A DNA stretch of 36,153 nt. Origin: Acidobacteria bacterium 13_2_20CM_57_17. GTDB taxonomy: Bacteria > Acidobacteriota > Terriglobia > Acidiferrales > UBA7541. The notes beneath the pieces are model-generated. The model saw nothing but the letters and a program-made list of their open reading frames with translations. It was not told where the DNA came from and did not search any database. Shown here one piece after another: positions 15,441 to 24,515 of the stretch. The stretch is taken from the NCBI GenBank assembly GCA_001914785.1, contig MNDE01000167.1:1-36153 (forward strand), read 5' to 3'. Every line of letters begins with the position of its first letter. Position 1 is the stretch's first letter. The translations under genes were made by a program, and so were the position numbers.

Positions 15441-15450
15441 TGAAATTTCA
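15441..15450. promoter_or_regulatory. Palindrome TGAAATTTCA upstream of the ECF sigma gene
   Basis: This perfect 10-bp palindrome lies about 100 bp before the sigma factor start. It is a candidate operator or promoter element; short palindromes arise easily by chance. Confidence 0.3.
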
Positions 15451-15469
15451 GCCTATTACCGGAATCAAC

Positions 15470-15504
15470 GGAGGTATGGCCGCAAACTTGCTTGCGTAGC
15501 CTCC
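15470..15504 (+). other. Interrupted hairpin in the ECF sigma leader
   Basis: GGAGG/CCTCC (outer) and CGCAA/TTGCG (inner) form a two-part stem around ACTTGC, ending 49 bases before the sigma start. It could be a terminator of the YVTN transcript without a T-run, or a leader structure. Confidence 0.35.
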
Positions 15505-15553
15505 GTGCACGTTGAGACTCTCCTGTTTTGTTTGAGAGGAATAAAGACTAAAG

Positions 15554-16210
15554 ATGATTGGTTCTTGCACAATCGCCGATGCTTTCTGGCAACAGGCCAA
15601 TCTCTCGGAACAATGGGCCGAGTTATCGGAAAGTGAAACCATACGAAGAGCTCAGCGTGGAGACTCCGATGCGTTTGAGCGAATCTATCGTGCGCATTGC
15701 CGACGCATCTATGCCTTGTGCCTGCGCATGGCGGGAAATTCAGCCGAGGCGGAGGACCTCACTCAAGAAGCATTCTTGACGGTTTTGCGCAAGATCCAGA
15801 CATTCCGCGGCGACTCGGCTTTTTCAACCTGGCTGCACCGGATTGCGGTAAATCTAGTTCTGATGCGCTTTCGCAAGAAAACCTTGCCGGAAGCCTCACC
15901 AGAGAATATGGATGAATCGGGGAGCAATCGGTGTGGCCGGCGCGAGGAACTCGGTGCCCCCGACTTGCAATTGACTGGATCGATCGACCGAGTCAATTTG
16001 GAAAGAGCGATCAAACAGTTGACACCATGTCACAAATTGGTCGTCGAACTCCATGACATCCAGGGCTACAAGCACAAAGAGATCGCCCAAATCATGGATT
16101 GGTCCATCGGGAATTCGAAGGCCCAGCTTCACCGGGCCCGCAGGCGCCTGCGTGAACTCTTGCAGGAAAGTCTTCATTTGGAATGGGCGGCGCCCCATGC
16201 GTGCAACTGA
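15554..16210 (+). CDS. ECF-type RNA polymerase sigma factor (orphan)
   Basis: The 218-residue protein has sigma-70 region 2 (DAFERIYRAHCRRIYALCLRM, then AEDLTQEAFLTVLRKIQTFRGDSAFSTWLHRIAVNLVLMRFRK) and region 4 (LERAIKQLTPCHKLVVELHDIQGYKHKEIAQIM, then SKAQLHRARRRL). It lacks regions 1 and 3, as expected for ECF factors, which redirect RNA polymerase to stress or envelope promoters. No anti-sigma gene follows: the next gene is convergent and unrelated. It could therefore be controlled by expression level or by a distant partner. An AGAGGA stretch lies about 14 bases before the ATG, which is longer than usual spacing, so the true start may differ. Confidence 0.9.
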   Translation: MIGSCTIADAFWQQANLSEQWAELSESETIRRAQRGDSDAFERIYRAHCRRIYALCLRMAGNSAEAEDLTQEAFLTVLRKIQTFRGDSAFSTWLHRIAVNLVLMRFRKKTLPEASPENMDESGSNRCGRREELGAPDLQLTGSIDRVNLERAIKQLTPCHKLVVELHDIQGYKHKEIAQIMDWSIGNSKAQLHRARRRLRELLQESLHLEWAAPHACN

Positions 16211-16319
16211 AATTAGGCTCGGCGCGAATGCGTGCGGCCTGTTATAGAAGCAAATTCCGCCAAATCTCCTACGTCAATTACCTGGACAGAAGCCGCCCAC
16301 TTGTCGACTTGCTCCCACT

Positions 16320-19300
16320 TCACGACACAGTGACTTGTCCGGCGGCCTGCGATGACGCCTGTCGCCGGGACGAACTTGGCTCTGTATTTGTCCACGTCCG
16401 ACGTAGTTCTTCGGCCCGACTGATAACGCGCTCGATAAGATCGGCCGACGGCTGCGATTTCTTGGCAGTCGACGGGCTTGTGCCATTAGGCGAGATTTCC
16501 AGCTGCTGGAGCTTCTCGTAAACGGGTTTCATTGCCCGCTCCGGGTTGCGAAAGAATTCAGTCCCGCGGATGCGAGCAAAGATCCACCCCATGCGTTCGA
16601 GGACCGCCTGCCGGTCCATATCTTGCGGGAGTTTTTCAAGCGGATAGTAGCGATCGCCATCGCACTCGATCGCCAAGCGCCTGCCGTTGCCCTCCACGAC
16701 CAGGTCGATTCGGAAAGCGCCAACGCGCCAATGCGGCGCAACTCGATATCCGGCAGCCACGAGGCGTTTCATGACCTGCCGTTCGAAAGGAGATTGCGTG
16801 CGCTTTTCTTTTTCCTCCAGTGCGTGCATTAGCCGGCTGGGGTCTTGGGCGTGCTCGATGAGTTGGCGGCGCAGGTCGTCGGGCTTTAAGTCATTCTGCG
16901 GGCTGAGTGAGTGGACAACCCACATCTGATCACGTGCCCGGCTAGCAGCAACATTGAAACGCTGCTTGAATAATTCCTGGTCACGAAGGGAGAGTGGACC
17001 TCGTTGCGCAGTGTCCACCAGCGAGATGAAGACAATATCGCGCTCGTCACCCTGGAATTGAGCTGCGTTTCCGCAAAGAAGGCGATGGAGTTCGTAACTA
17101 TCCGGCGAGATGTGTTTGCGGAGCAGACTATCGATCTCAAGAGCTTGCTCGTCGCCGACCAACGAAACCACGCCAAACGTTGTTGGTTGGCCCGCGTCAT
17201 TCGTCTTGTATTCGGGCTGCTCCATCGCGGCGGTGAGCAATGAAGCGACGCCCAAGGCTTCCTGGCGATTGATCTTGCCGTCCCGGCTGGAGCCAGCCAC
17301 CCGATACGCAATGGTGTGCGGGCGGAGATGGACACGGCTGGCGTCGCGCAACGGCTTGATGCGGTGATCGTAAGAAATCATGTTGCTGAATTGGATGATC
17401 TCCGGCACGCAGCGGAAGTGTTCAACCAGGCAGGTCGTGCCCCCGAAGGATTGTCGCGCGAGGTCATAAATAGAAATTTGGCCGTCGTAGAGATCAGAAT
17501 TCGGAATTCCAGGCAGGTATTGGAAGATAAGGTTTTGAATAATCCCGAGATCCTGACCAACCGCAGAGGGGCTCACCTGCTCGTGGTCGCCGACGACGAG
17601 GACAGTCTTCCCGAGGTAAAGAGCCACTAGGGCCATGACGTCACTCTGGCTGGCTTCATCGATGATGACCACGTCAAAGCGAGTTATGTGTGGGTCGAAA
17701 TTCTCCACCACACGGGAAAGCGGCATCACCCAAACAGGGACAGCGCTGCGGCACTCGGACATCTTCCTTGCAGCCTCCGCTCGTAGCAGTGAAACGCGGA
17801 TTCCGTGGCCTTTGCCGATGCGCCGAATGGTGTCCAGCCAGCCCACTAGTGCCTGCCGCTGCCGTGGAGAAGTGCGCCGAGCTTGAGCCGACCAGGCGCG
17901 CTTGTCTATCAGGCCTACAGTGACGCGGCGCAGTTGCTCTCGGAGTTTTTCGCTTTTTGTCTGGAGAACTTCGAGCGAAACACTGGCGCGACGATCTAGT
18001 TCGTCGTTGATTTGGCGCCAAGTCCATGCACCAGCCGGATCGCGAGGCGGTTCACCACGGCCGTGTACGCTGGTTCTATTGCGGATGGCGCTGGCCCACG
18101 CAGGAGCGGCGCTTTCGAGTTTGCTTAGCAAGGCGCGGCGCAAATCGAGGTCTGCCTGTCGGCTTTTAAGTTCGAGTAAACGCTCGTAGGCGTCTCGGTA
18201 TTCGCCGGAATCCTCATCACTCACGGCCGCGAGAAGTTTGGCGGTCGCCTTCGACGATTTGGCGACCCGCACGGCAAACTTAAGACCTGCTTTAAGATCG
18301 CGTATCTCTTTCTCAAGCTGAAGCAGCCTCAGTTTCTTGAACCGCGAGTCGAGGATAGTGAGCAGGGAATTGCTCACCGCCTTGCCGATACGCAGCAATT
18401 CTCCGTCGGGGCCGACAATGGCAGGTTGTTCAGCAAGAAATTTCTCCCAGCGAAAGCCAAGGTCCTCAAGTTGCTGCTGGAGCGGCCGCCACGTGTGGCT
18501 GTGCCAGCTCAGGCAATCCTCGATCGAATCGCAATACTGCAACAGCGTTTTTTCGATTTCTTCGCCCATCTCGCTGGAGGGCGGCGTACCCAGGGTTGCC
18601 ATCTGGCGATCCCACCGGCCGGACAGATCTTCGCGCAGGTTCTTGAGACGCGCACGCCTGCCTAAAGCTTGAAAATGTTCAGCCAAGCGCGGGTGTGTCT
18701 TGTTGACTTTCGTCGATTCGATGAATTGGCTCCAGGCCCTGTGTGTAAGGAGTGTGACGGAACCGAGCTTGCCGCCATTGTCCAGATGAGCGACGATTTC
18801 GCCCGCGATGCGAACTTGATCTTCGCAGGACATGTTGTCCGAAAGATGAGGACCATGTTTGACGAAGGATTCCTGAGACTTGGCCGCTTCGCGATGTACG
18901 ACTCGTATGAAGCTGACCAACTGGTCCCAGGGCTCGCGGTGCGCGTCGCCGTGCTTTCCGGCGTAAACCGCGGCGAGTTTCCACTTCTCCTTCCCGGAAA
19001 GCGGTTCGACAGCTTGTCTCAAACTGGCGGAGAGAACCTCCAGCTCCTCGGGCGAGCCTTGCACGGAGCCGGATTGCCAAAGGTCCGGGCGGAATTCCAA
19101 ATCCTCCATGCTTAAACGATTTCGTTCGCTAAGGGAGGCTTCGAAGTCCTCTGGACCAGGAAGATCGCGAAGGTCCGGAAGATGGCCGGAAAGCTCACTT
19201 TCGTCTTCACGAGAGAGGGAAACATTCGTGCGATAGAGGTCCGTGAGTTCGGCCGGAGAGAGGGGCACAGGAGCAACTGCTGCAACCGGGCCCGGAATCC

Positions 19301-20909
19301 AGCCCAGACTTTCCTTTTCTTGCGCGACTTTGCGAGCGGCATCGGCAGGAGCCCACGTCTTTCCTGAAATGACGATATCCCGATACTCATCCGCGCGGCC
19401 GTCCGAGAGTTGGTTGCGAATTTCTTCCAGTTTTTTCAGGAGGTCCAGGCGCTCGGCTTCCAATTTCTTTGCTTCCATCTCCAGCGAACCAGCATCGGCT
19501 CGCGATAGTCTTTCCGCAATCGAGCCCACGGCGCTTTCCAATTGTTTGCGGCTGTCCAAATCACTTTCGAGCAAGCTTACGCACAAGGGGCGCAACTCAG
19601 GGACGATATGATGCCGCACCATGCGTAATGCCTTCGTCGTATGGCTGGTGACGAGCACACTCTTTCCTTGGGCCAGCAAATGACCGACTAGATTCCCGAT
19701 CGTGTGAGTTTTCCCGGTGCCGGGCGGGCCTTGAACCAGCACGCCTCCATACTCCTCCAGTTGCTTTGCGATTCGCACCTGTTCCGGATTTGCAGGTTTG
19801 CTCAGAAGGACTTCGGCGTCCGCCTCATGGTACTGACCACCAGGGGCATCGACTTCTCCAAGTTCCGCCGCCGGCGATTCTTCTCCAACGATATTTAAGA
19901 GAGACCAGGGCAAGTCTTCGCGAACTCGCAGGTCCGAAAGAATGCCTTCGATAGCGGCGGCGAACCCCAGGGTGCGCGCGCGCAGAAATAAAATGGGATC
20001 GCGCCCTATCCGCGGATCGCTCTGGTCCTCGCCCGGCGCTTCATCCTCGATAAGCTCCCCGCGCGGGGACAATTGCACTACCAGCCGCTTCAGGAATCCC
20101 GAGGTCGATCCGTTCAACAGAGGATGAAATCCGCCCTGCTCCAGGTCTTCGCGGCACCGGCCTATGGCCCGTCCGTCAACATCCGCCATCGACTGAAAAA
20201 GCGCGGAATAGAGTTCCACGGGGTAATCCGCTTCAGAGAGCGTGAATTCCGGAACAGCCGCGTTGAACTGTAGTTGGAGCCGTTGCAGCAGAATCGGATG
20301 GTAGATGTTGCCTTCGGGCCGGCACCAGCTCAGGATTCCGTCACCCAGAACAAGCTCGACACGCTCCGCCTCCCGGTCGATGCGCCCATACAGGGCGTAC
20401 AAAGCTTCAAATATCTTCATGGCGGCACGAGCGGGCTTTTCGTTCTTTGCCCACTCATCGCGCGAGAGCTTCCACCGTTGCAGGGCTGCGGACCTTGTCC
20501 TGTCATCATCAAAGTTCACGATGCGTGGATTGCCTGCCGTATCCGGTTGCTCTTGAGTTTGGCGCACGAGGATCTCTTCAGAGGGATCCTCCCACCCCGG
20601 CTCAAGCCAGGCAGCAAGTCCATTGGGAGGCTCAGGAACTCGAGTATGCGATGGGCGCTGTACCTTCAGAACGAATCCCTCGCTGTTGTCAGCCGTGGCT
20701 TGATTTTCTTTGGCCTTGGCTCTTGAAGAGCCAGCCTTGGCGGCCCCTCGTTTTATGGAGGGATGGTCGGGTAGGTTGCGTAACCAAAGGCTCCAAAGCT
20801 GCTCGCGAATCTGGCGCTTGGCGGGGTTACGGTGCTGGTTGAGTGCTTCCAAGTAGCGGAAGACGCGTGTGAGCTTGTCGCGGGCAATCCGGAGCTTGTC
20901 GGGGTCCAT
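16320..20909 (-). CDS. SF1 DNA/RNA helicase with C-terminal Vsr/DUF559-type nuclease domain
   Basis: The 1529-residue protein has an uncharacterised N-terminal region (1-380). A split SF1 helicase core follows: Walker A QGPPGTGKTHT with Lys400, then a long charged coiled-coil-rich insert (about 450-1000), Walker B VVIIDEASQSDV with Asp1084, GDHEQVSPSAVG, and the late motif RFNVAASRARDQMWVVHSL. At the C-terminus (about 1380-1475) lies a PD-(D/E)XK-like nuclease of the DUF559/MTES_1575 type: FRIDLVVEG (Asp1402), then LAIECDGDRYY (Glu1415, Asp1417). Helicase-Vsr fusions of this size are frequent in antiphage defence loci, so defence or DNA repair are the leading ideas. AAGGCAG precedes the ATG. 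It stands alone, with no methylase or partner gene. Confidence 0.88.
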   Translation of the reverse strand: MDPDKLRIARDKLTRVFRYLEALNQHRNPAKRQIREQLWSLWLRNLPDHPSIKRGAAKAGSSRAKAKENQATADNSEGFVLKVQRPSHTRVPEPPNGLAAWLEPGWEDPSEEILVRQTQEQPDTAGNPRIVNFDDDRTRSAALQRWKLSRDEWAKNEKPARAAMKIFEALYALYGRIDREAERVELVLGDGILSWCRPEGNIYHPILLQRLQLQFNAAVPEFTLSEADYPVELYSALFQSMADVDGRAIGRCREDLEQGGFHPLLNGSTSGFLKRLVVQLSPRGELIEDEAPGEDQSDPRIGRDPILFLRARTLGFAAAIEGILSDLRVREDLPWSLLNIVGEESPAAELGEVDAPGGQYHEADAEVLLSKPANPEQVRIAKQLEEYGGVLVQGPPGTGKTHTIGNLVGHLLAQGKSVLVTSHTTKALRMVRHHIVPELRPLCVSLLESDLDSRKQLESAVGSIAERLSRADAGSLEMEAKKLEAERLDLLKKLEEIRNQLSDGRADEYRDIVISGKTWAPADAARKVAQEKESLGWIPGPVAAVAPVPLSPAELTDLYRTNVSLSREDESELSGHLPDLRDLPGPEDFEASLSERNRLSMEDLEFRPDLWQSGSVQGSPEELEVLSASLRQAVEPLSGKEKWKLAAVYAGKHGDAHREPWDQLVSFIRVVHREAAKSQESFVKHGPHLSDNMSCEDQVRIAGEIVAHLDNGGKLGSVTLLTHRAWSQFIESTKVNKTHPRLAEHFQALGRRARLKNLREDLSGRWDRQMATLGTPPSSEMGEEIEKTLLQYCDSIEDCLSWHSHTWRPLQQQLEDLGFRWEKFLAEQPAIVGPDGELLRIGKAVSNSLLTILDSRFKKLRLLQLEKEIRDLKAGLKFAVRVAKSSKATAKLLAAVSDEDSGEYRDAYERLLELKSRQADLDLRRALLSKLESAAPAWASAIRNRTSVHGRGEPPRDPAGAWTWRQINDELDRRASVSLEVLQTKSEKLREQLRRVTVGLIDKRAWSAQARRTSPRQRQALVGWLDTIRRIGKGHGIRVSLLRAEAARKMSECRSAVPVWVMPLSRVVENFDPHITRFDVVIIDEASQSDVMALVALYLGKTVLVVGDHEQVSPSAVGQDLGIIQNLIFQYLPGIPNSDLYDGQISIYDLARQSFGGTTCLVEHFRCVPEIIQFSNMISYDHRIKPLRDASRVHLRPHTIAYRVAGSSRDGKINRQEALGVASLLTAAMEQPEYKTNDAGQPTTFGVVSLVGDEQALEIDSLLRKHISPDSYELHRLLCGNAAQFQGDERDIVFISLVDTAQRGPLSLRDQELFKQRFNVAASRARDQMWVVHSLSPQNDLKPDDLRRQLIEHAQDPSRLMHALEEKEKRTQSPFERQVMKRLVAAGYRVAPHWRVGAFRIDLVVEGNGRRLAIECDGDRYYPLEKLPQDMDRQAVLERMGWIFARIRGTEFFRNPERAMKPVYEKLQQLEISPNGTSPSTAKKSQPSADLIERVISRAEELRRTWTNTEPSSSRRQASSQAAGQVTVS

Positions 20910-21099
20910 GTTGGCTGCCTTTTAGGGACACCTGTATTGGCTGGTGGTGGCTGCTGGAGGCCCCAGAATATCAGCGTCCGCTGGAGAATCTCAACGTCCT
21001 AAATTAGGTACAACACAGAGCAGAAATATTAGTTGCAAGCAGAGTTGGGAACCTAGGATGGCGCCTTCATTTCATGTGTCCTCACACTCTTAAAAAATG

Positions 21100-21117
21100 T
21101 TCAACGCTTGCGTTGAA
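21100..21117. promoter_or_regulatory. 18-bp palindromic operator candidate upstream of the GH2 gene
   Basis: TTCAACGC and GCGTTGAA form perfect 8-bp arms around TT. TAATAT begins 18 bases after the TTCAAC, so the site could overlie a -35/spacer region and bind a repressor of the GH2 gene. Confidence 0.5.
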
Positions 21118-21149
21118 TCGGTTTAATATTGTGTATGCCGGGTTCCTCG

Positions 21150-21170
21150 TATCGAAAACTCCGGTCGATA
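21150..21170. promoter_or_regulatory. Inverted repeat TATCGA-N9-TCGATA before the GH2 gene
   Basis: Six-base perfect arms are separated by nine bases and lie 34 bp upstream of the start codon. A TATAAA box follows at 21175. It could be a second regulator site or a leader hairpin. Confidence 0.4.
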
Positions 21171-21204
21171 ACCATATAAACTTCGAATTCGATTGAGGAG
21201 ATCT

Positions 21205-23865
21205 ATGCCACGTTCGAGGAAATTCTCAGCCCCCCTGTTGGAGGGGTTGTTCGCATCACTCTTGTTTCCAATGATGGTTGCCGGCGCGCCCGAAGCCCAG
21301 TCCGGAAGAACCTATCTGCATCGGAATTGGCAGATTCAGTCTTCCTGTGAGGCGGCGGCAACAGGCGAACAAATTTCCTCGGCCGGGTTTGATGCAAAGA
21401 CCTGGCATAAAGCCGACATTCCGGCCACGGTTGTCGGTGCGCTGGTGACGGATAAGACCTATCCCGATCCAAACTATGGAACAAACTTGAAGTCCTTTCC
21501 GGGGATGAATTATTCCGACAAAAATCTCTTCGCCAATCAGGACATGCCGGAGGGCAGCCCCTTTCGCTGTTCGTGGTGGTATCGCACGGAGTTTACTCCT
21601 CCCTCGGAAGGGGCCAAGAAAACGGAATGGCTGAATTTTCTCGGCATCAACTATCGGGCCAACATTTGGATCAATGGGCACAAGTTGGCCGACGCGAACG
21701 ACGTGGCAGGTACTTACCGCTCGTACGAATTCGATGTCACCAAATTCTTGCAACCCGCGAGAACGAACGCCATCGCCGTTGAAGTGTTGGCTCCCGGAAA
21801 ATACGATTTAGGAATCACCTGGGTGGATTGGAATCCGACACCGCCTGACAAGGACATGGGGATTTGGAAGGAAGTCTTTCTAACGTCAAGCGGAAATGTC
21901 GCGGTGCGGAATCCGTTCGTGGCTTCCAAGCTGGATGCGGAATACAAGACCGCCGAACTGACTATCAGCGGGGAAGTGCGCAACGTTTCGAATGAGCCTG
22001 TGAAAGGCGTCCTCCGCGCCGAACTCGATGGGAGAGAACTGAAACAGCCTGTGGAATTGGCCGGTGGGGAATCGAGGATCGTGAAATTTACTCCGCAGAA
22101 ATTTTCAAAGCTGAAGTTAAGGCATCCGAAGTTATGGTGGCCGTATCAAATGGGAATTCCGCATTTGTATGCGGCAAAGCTGTTATTCGAAATAGGCAAG
22201 CAAGTTTCAGACACGGCGAGCGTGACATTTGGAATACGCGAAGTTACTTCCGAACTAACGGAAAAGGGATACCGCTTGTTCAAGGTAAACGGAAGAAAAG
22301 TGCTGATTCGCGGGGCGGCCTGGGCGCCGGACCTTCTCTTCCGTTGGTCATCGGAGAAGCTCGATGCGGATCTGGCCTACGTGCTTGACATGGGCATGAA
22401 CACAATCCGATTGGAAGGGCGTCTCCATCGTGACGAGTTTTTCGAGAAAACGGATCACTTAGGTATTTTGGTCATGCCCGGTTGGACGTGCTGCGATGCC
22501 TGGGAACGCTGGAAAAATTGGAATGGCGATCAGAACAGAGTTGCAGCAGCCTCGTTGCGTGACCAAATCACCCGGCTGCGAAATCATCCAAGCGTTTTTG
22601 TGTGGCTGAATGGCAGTGACAATCCGCCGCCTGCGGAAGTGGAAAGTGTGTACCTAAACATCGAGAAAGATTTGGAGTGGCCCAATCCGATCGTCTCCTC
22701 CGCTTCAGAGCAAAAGGCAGCGGTCAGCGGAGCGTCCGGCGTAAAAATGACCGGCCCATACGAGTATGTGCCTCCGGTGTACTGGCTCGCCGATACGCGA
22801 GCGGGCGGCGCCTATGGCTACAACACGGAGACAAGCCCGGGGCCGGCGATTCCTCCTAGACAATCATTGGAAAAATTTATCCCCAAGGATAATCTCTGGC
22901 CGATCGACGAGGTTTGGAATTATCACGCGGGTGGCGAGCGCTTCACGACGATCAATGTTTTTACCGATGGACTCAACCGGCGCTATGGCCAAGCATCGTC
23001 ACTCGATGATTACGAGCGTAAGGCCCAAGCAATGACCTACGACGGCCAGCGGGCCATGTTCGAGGCCTATGCGCGGAACAAATACACGTCTACTGGCTTG
23101 ATTCAGTGGATGCTGAACAACGCATGGCCTTCCCTGATTTGGCATTTGTACGATTATTACCTCGTGCCGGCGGGCGGGTATTTCGGCACAAAAAAAGCTT
23201 GCGAGCCGGTCCACGTGCAATATTCGTACGACGACAATTCCGTCGCGGTGATCAACGGAACTTACTACACGCTCAAAGGTGTGAAAGCTAGCGCGAAGAT
23301 CTATAACATCGATGCTAAGGAAAAAGCTGCCCGCGAAACAATACTGGATCTCGGCCCGGACAGCGCCACCAAGGCCTTCGATCTCCCCAATCCGGACGGA
23401 CTAACGCCGACCTACTTCCTGAAGCTGGAACTCCATGATTCCGCTGGAAAATTGGTCAGCGAAAACTTTTACTGGTTGTCGACAAAACCGGATGTGCTCG
23501 ATTGGGAGAAACGAGCGGACACCGTTTACACGCCACAGAAGGAGTTCGCCGACCTCACCGGTCTGAACGACCTTCCTAAAGCAAGAGTGGCAATCACGAA
23601 GACTGAGCACATGAGTGGAACCAGCTCCACCCTCACAGTAGTAACCGAAAACAAGGGCGATAGCGTAGCGTTTATGGTTCATCCGCGCCTCATTCGAGGC
23701 AAAGGAGGGGACGACGTCACTCCCATCTTCTGGAGTGACAACTATTTCTCCTTGCTACCAGGCGAGAAAAAGTCCCTCACAGCGAAATTTGATTCCTCTT
23801 TACTTCAAGGAGCTTCGCCTGAACTGGTGGTTGATGGCTGGAACGTGGAACCAACGGCGCCGTAG
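21205..23865 (+). CDS. Exo-beta-D-glucosaminidase, glycoside hydrolase family 2, secreted
   Basis: The 886-residue enzyme should remove glucosamine from the non-reducing end of chitosan oligomers. An N-terminal export signal (LLEGLFASLLFPMMVAG) is followed by a sugar-binding domain, an Ig-like domain (about 210-320), a TIM barrel (about 330-600) and C-terminal beta domains. The catalytic pair typical of the CsxA subgroup is present: acid Asp472 in WLNGSDNPPP and nucleophile Glu542 in GYNTETSPGP, close to Asp469 and Glu541 of Amycolatopsis CsxA. The GSD motif separates this group from beta-galactosidases and mannosidases. The ATG at 21205 is preferred over an upstream TTG because GAGGAG sits four bases before it. 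Two inverted repeats upstream suggest substrate-dependent repression. Confidence 0.9.
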   Translation: MPRSRKFSAPLLEGLFASLLFPMMVAGAPEAQSGRTYLHRNWQIQSSCEAAATGEQISSAGFDAKTWHKADIPATVVGALVTDKTYPDPNYGTNLKSFPGMNYSDKNLFANQDMPEGSPFRCSWWYRTEFTPPSEGAKKTEWLNFLGINYRANIWINGHKLADANDVAGTYRSYEFDVTKFLQPARTNAIAVEVLAPGKYDLGITWVDWNPTPPDKDMGIWKEVFLTSSGNVAVRNPFVASKLDAEYKTAELTISGEVRNVSNEPVKGVLRAELDGRELKQPVELAGGESRIVKFTPQKFSKLKLRHPKLWWPYQMGIPHLYAAKLLFEIGKQVSDTASVTFGIREVTSELTEKGYRLFKVNGRKVLIRGAAWAPDLLFRWSSEKLDADLAYVLDMGMNTIRLEGRLHRDEFFEKTDHLGILVMPGWTCCDAWERWKNWNGDQNRVAAASLRDQITRLRNHPSVFVWLNGSDNPPPAEVESVYLNIEKDLEWPNPIVSSASEQKAAVSGASGVKMTGPYEYVPPVYWLADTRAGGAYGYNTETSPGPAIPPRQSLEKFIPKDNLWPIDEVWNYHAGGERFTTINVFTDGLNRRYGQASSLDDYERKAQAMTYDGQRAMFEAYARNKYTSTGLIQWMLNNAWPSLIWHLYDYYLVPAGGYFGTKKACEPVHVQYSYDDNSVAVINGTYYTLKGVKASAKIYNIDAKEKAARETILDLGPDSATKAFDLPNPDGLTPTYFLKLELHDSAGKLVSENFYWLSTKPDVLDWEKRADTVYTPQKEFADLTGLNDLPKARVAITKTEHMSGTSSTLTVVTENKGDSVAFMVHPRLIRGKGGDDVTPIFWSDNYFSLLPGEKKSLTAKFDSSLLQGASPELVVDGWNVEPTAP

Positions 23866-24205
23866 CATCGGGCGGGGTCACTGGAGCTATGAATCGATAG
23901 CCAATCCGAGGGAGCGTCTCTACGAAACGAGGACTCCGCGCTGAGTCTCCGAGCAGATCGCGAAGTTTGTTGACTGCGGTGTTCAAGCCGTGCTCGTAGC
24001 CGACAACTGTGTTGGGCCATAGTCTTTCCTGCAGTGCGCTTCGGGTAATCACGCGCCCGGCATCCATCAGCAACATTTCCAAAATCTGGAACGGTTTCTC
24101 TTCCAAACGGATGCGCATTCCATGCTTGCGAAGCTCGCGCGACACGAGATTGACCTCGAACGCACCGAAGCGAACTAGGGCGGCCATACTCTGAATGTGG
24201 TTCAT
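23777..24205 (-). CDS. Winged-helix DNA-binding protein, CadC/OmpR-type (short)
   Basis: This 142-residue protein is essentially one trans_reg_C winged helix. Motifs seen are VRFGAFEVNLVSRELRK, IRLEEKPFQILEMLL, ITRSALQERLWPN and VNKLRDLLGD, ending with the wing signature RFVETLPRIGYRFIAPV. In Acidobacteriota this domain is usually the head of a much longer protein with a membrane segment and TPR repeats. Here only about 30 low-complexity residues follow before the stop. The last 89 bp run antisense through the end of the GH2 gene. GGAGAA precedes the ATG at 24205. It may be a truncated relic or a small functional regulator, perhaps of the neighbouring GH2 gene. Confidence 0.75.
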   Translation of the reverse strand: MNHIQSMAALVRFGAFEVNLVSRELRKHGMRIRLEEKPFQILEMLLMDAGRVITRSALQERLWPNTVVGYEHGLNTAVNKLRDLLGDSARSPRFVETLPRIGYRFIAPVTPPDATAPLVPRSSHQPPVQAKLLEVKRNQISL

Positions 24206-24515
24206 TGGTTGTTCTCCGCGATTACCCTGCTCGAAGCAGGATTACCTGCCCATCCTTATTCCGTCGGGAATTCCTCTGGAATTGACCTATCCTTAAGTGT
24301 TCCCGGGCGGGGCTCCGCATGTGGGAACAGACTTATCCCCTTGCTGATTTATTCCCGGCTACCTCATTTTGTCCGCGTCCGGAGATCATTTTGCATTCCG
24401 CGCAACCCTTAACCATACGGCTCTCATCCAATGGAGTAGAATGGGGCGGGTACGTTGGGCCTTCATGAGAGTCGGGAGATCACCAGGTTTTGTGGTTTCC
24501 ATTGGAGAGGGAACA
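24206..24515. other. Intergenic region, winged-helix gene / glycine-zipper gene
   Basis: The 310 bp between divergent genes contain a hairpin GCAGG-ATTA-CCTGC near 24236-24249 and an inverted repeat TGTTCCC (24298-24304) / GGGAACA (24323-24329) spaced by 18 bp. I see no gene; an in-frame extension of the downstream ORF to 24369 lacks a ribosome-binding site. Confidence 0.45.

Larger units (their letters stand above)
20910..21204. other. Divergent intergenic region, helicase / glucosaminidase
   Basis: The 295 bp hold three inverted repeats: CCTAAATTAGG (20998-21008), TTCAACGC-TT-GCGTTGAA (21100-21117) and TATCGA-N9-TCGATA (21150-21170). The last two are the most operator-like and lie on the glucosaminidase side. 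Confidence 0.5.

Noticed and set aside
15287..15499. 70-codon ORF whose ATG overlaps the YVTN stop (ATGA)
   Set aside because: The overlap looks like coupling, but the translation has no domain, odd composition and no ribosome-binding site, and it ends inside an interrupted hairpin. I treat it as leader of the sigma factor gene.
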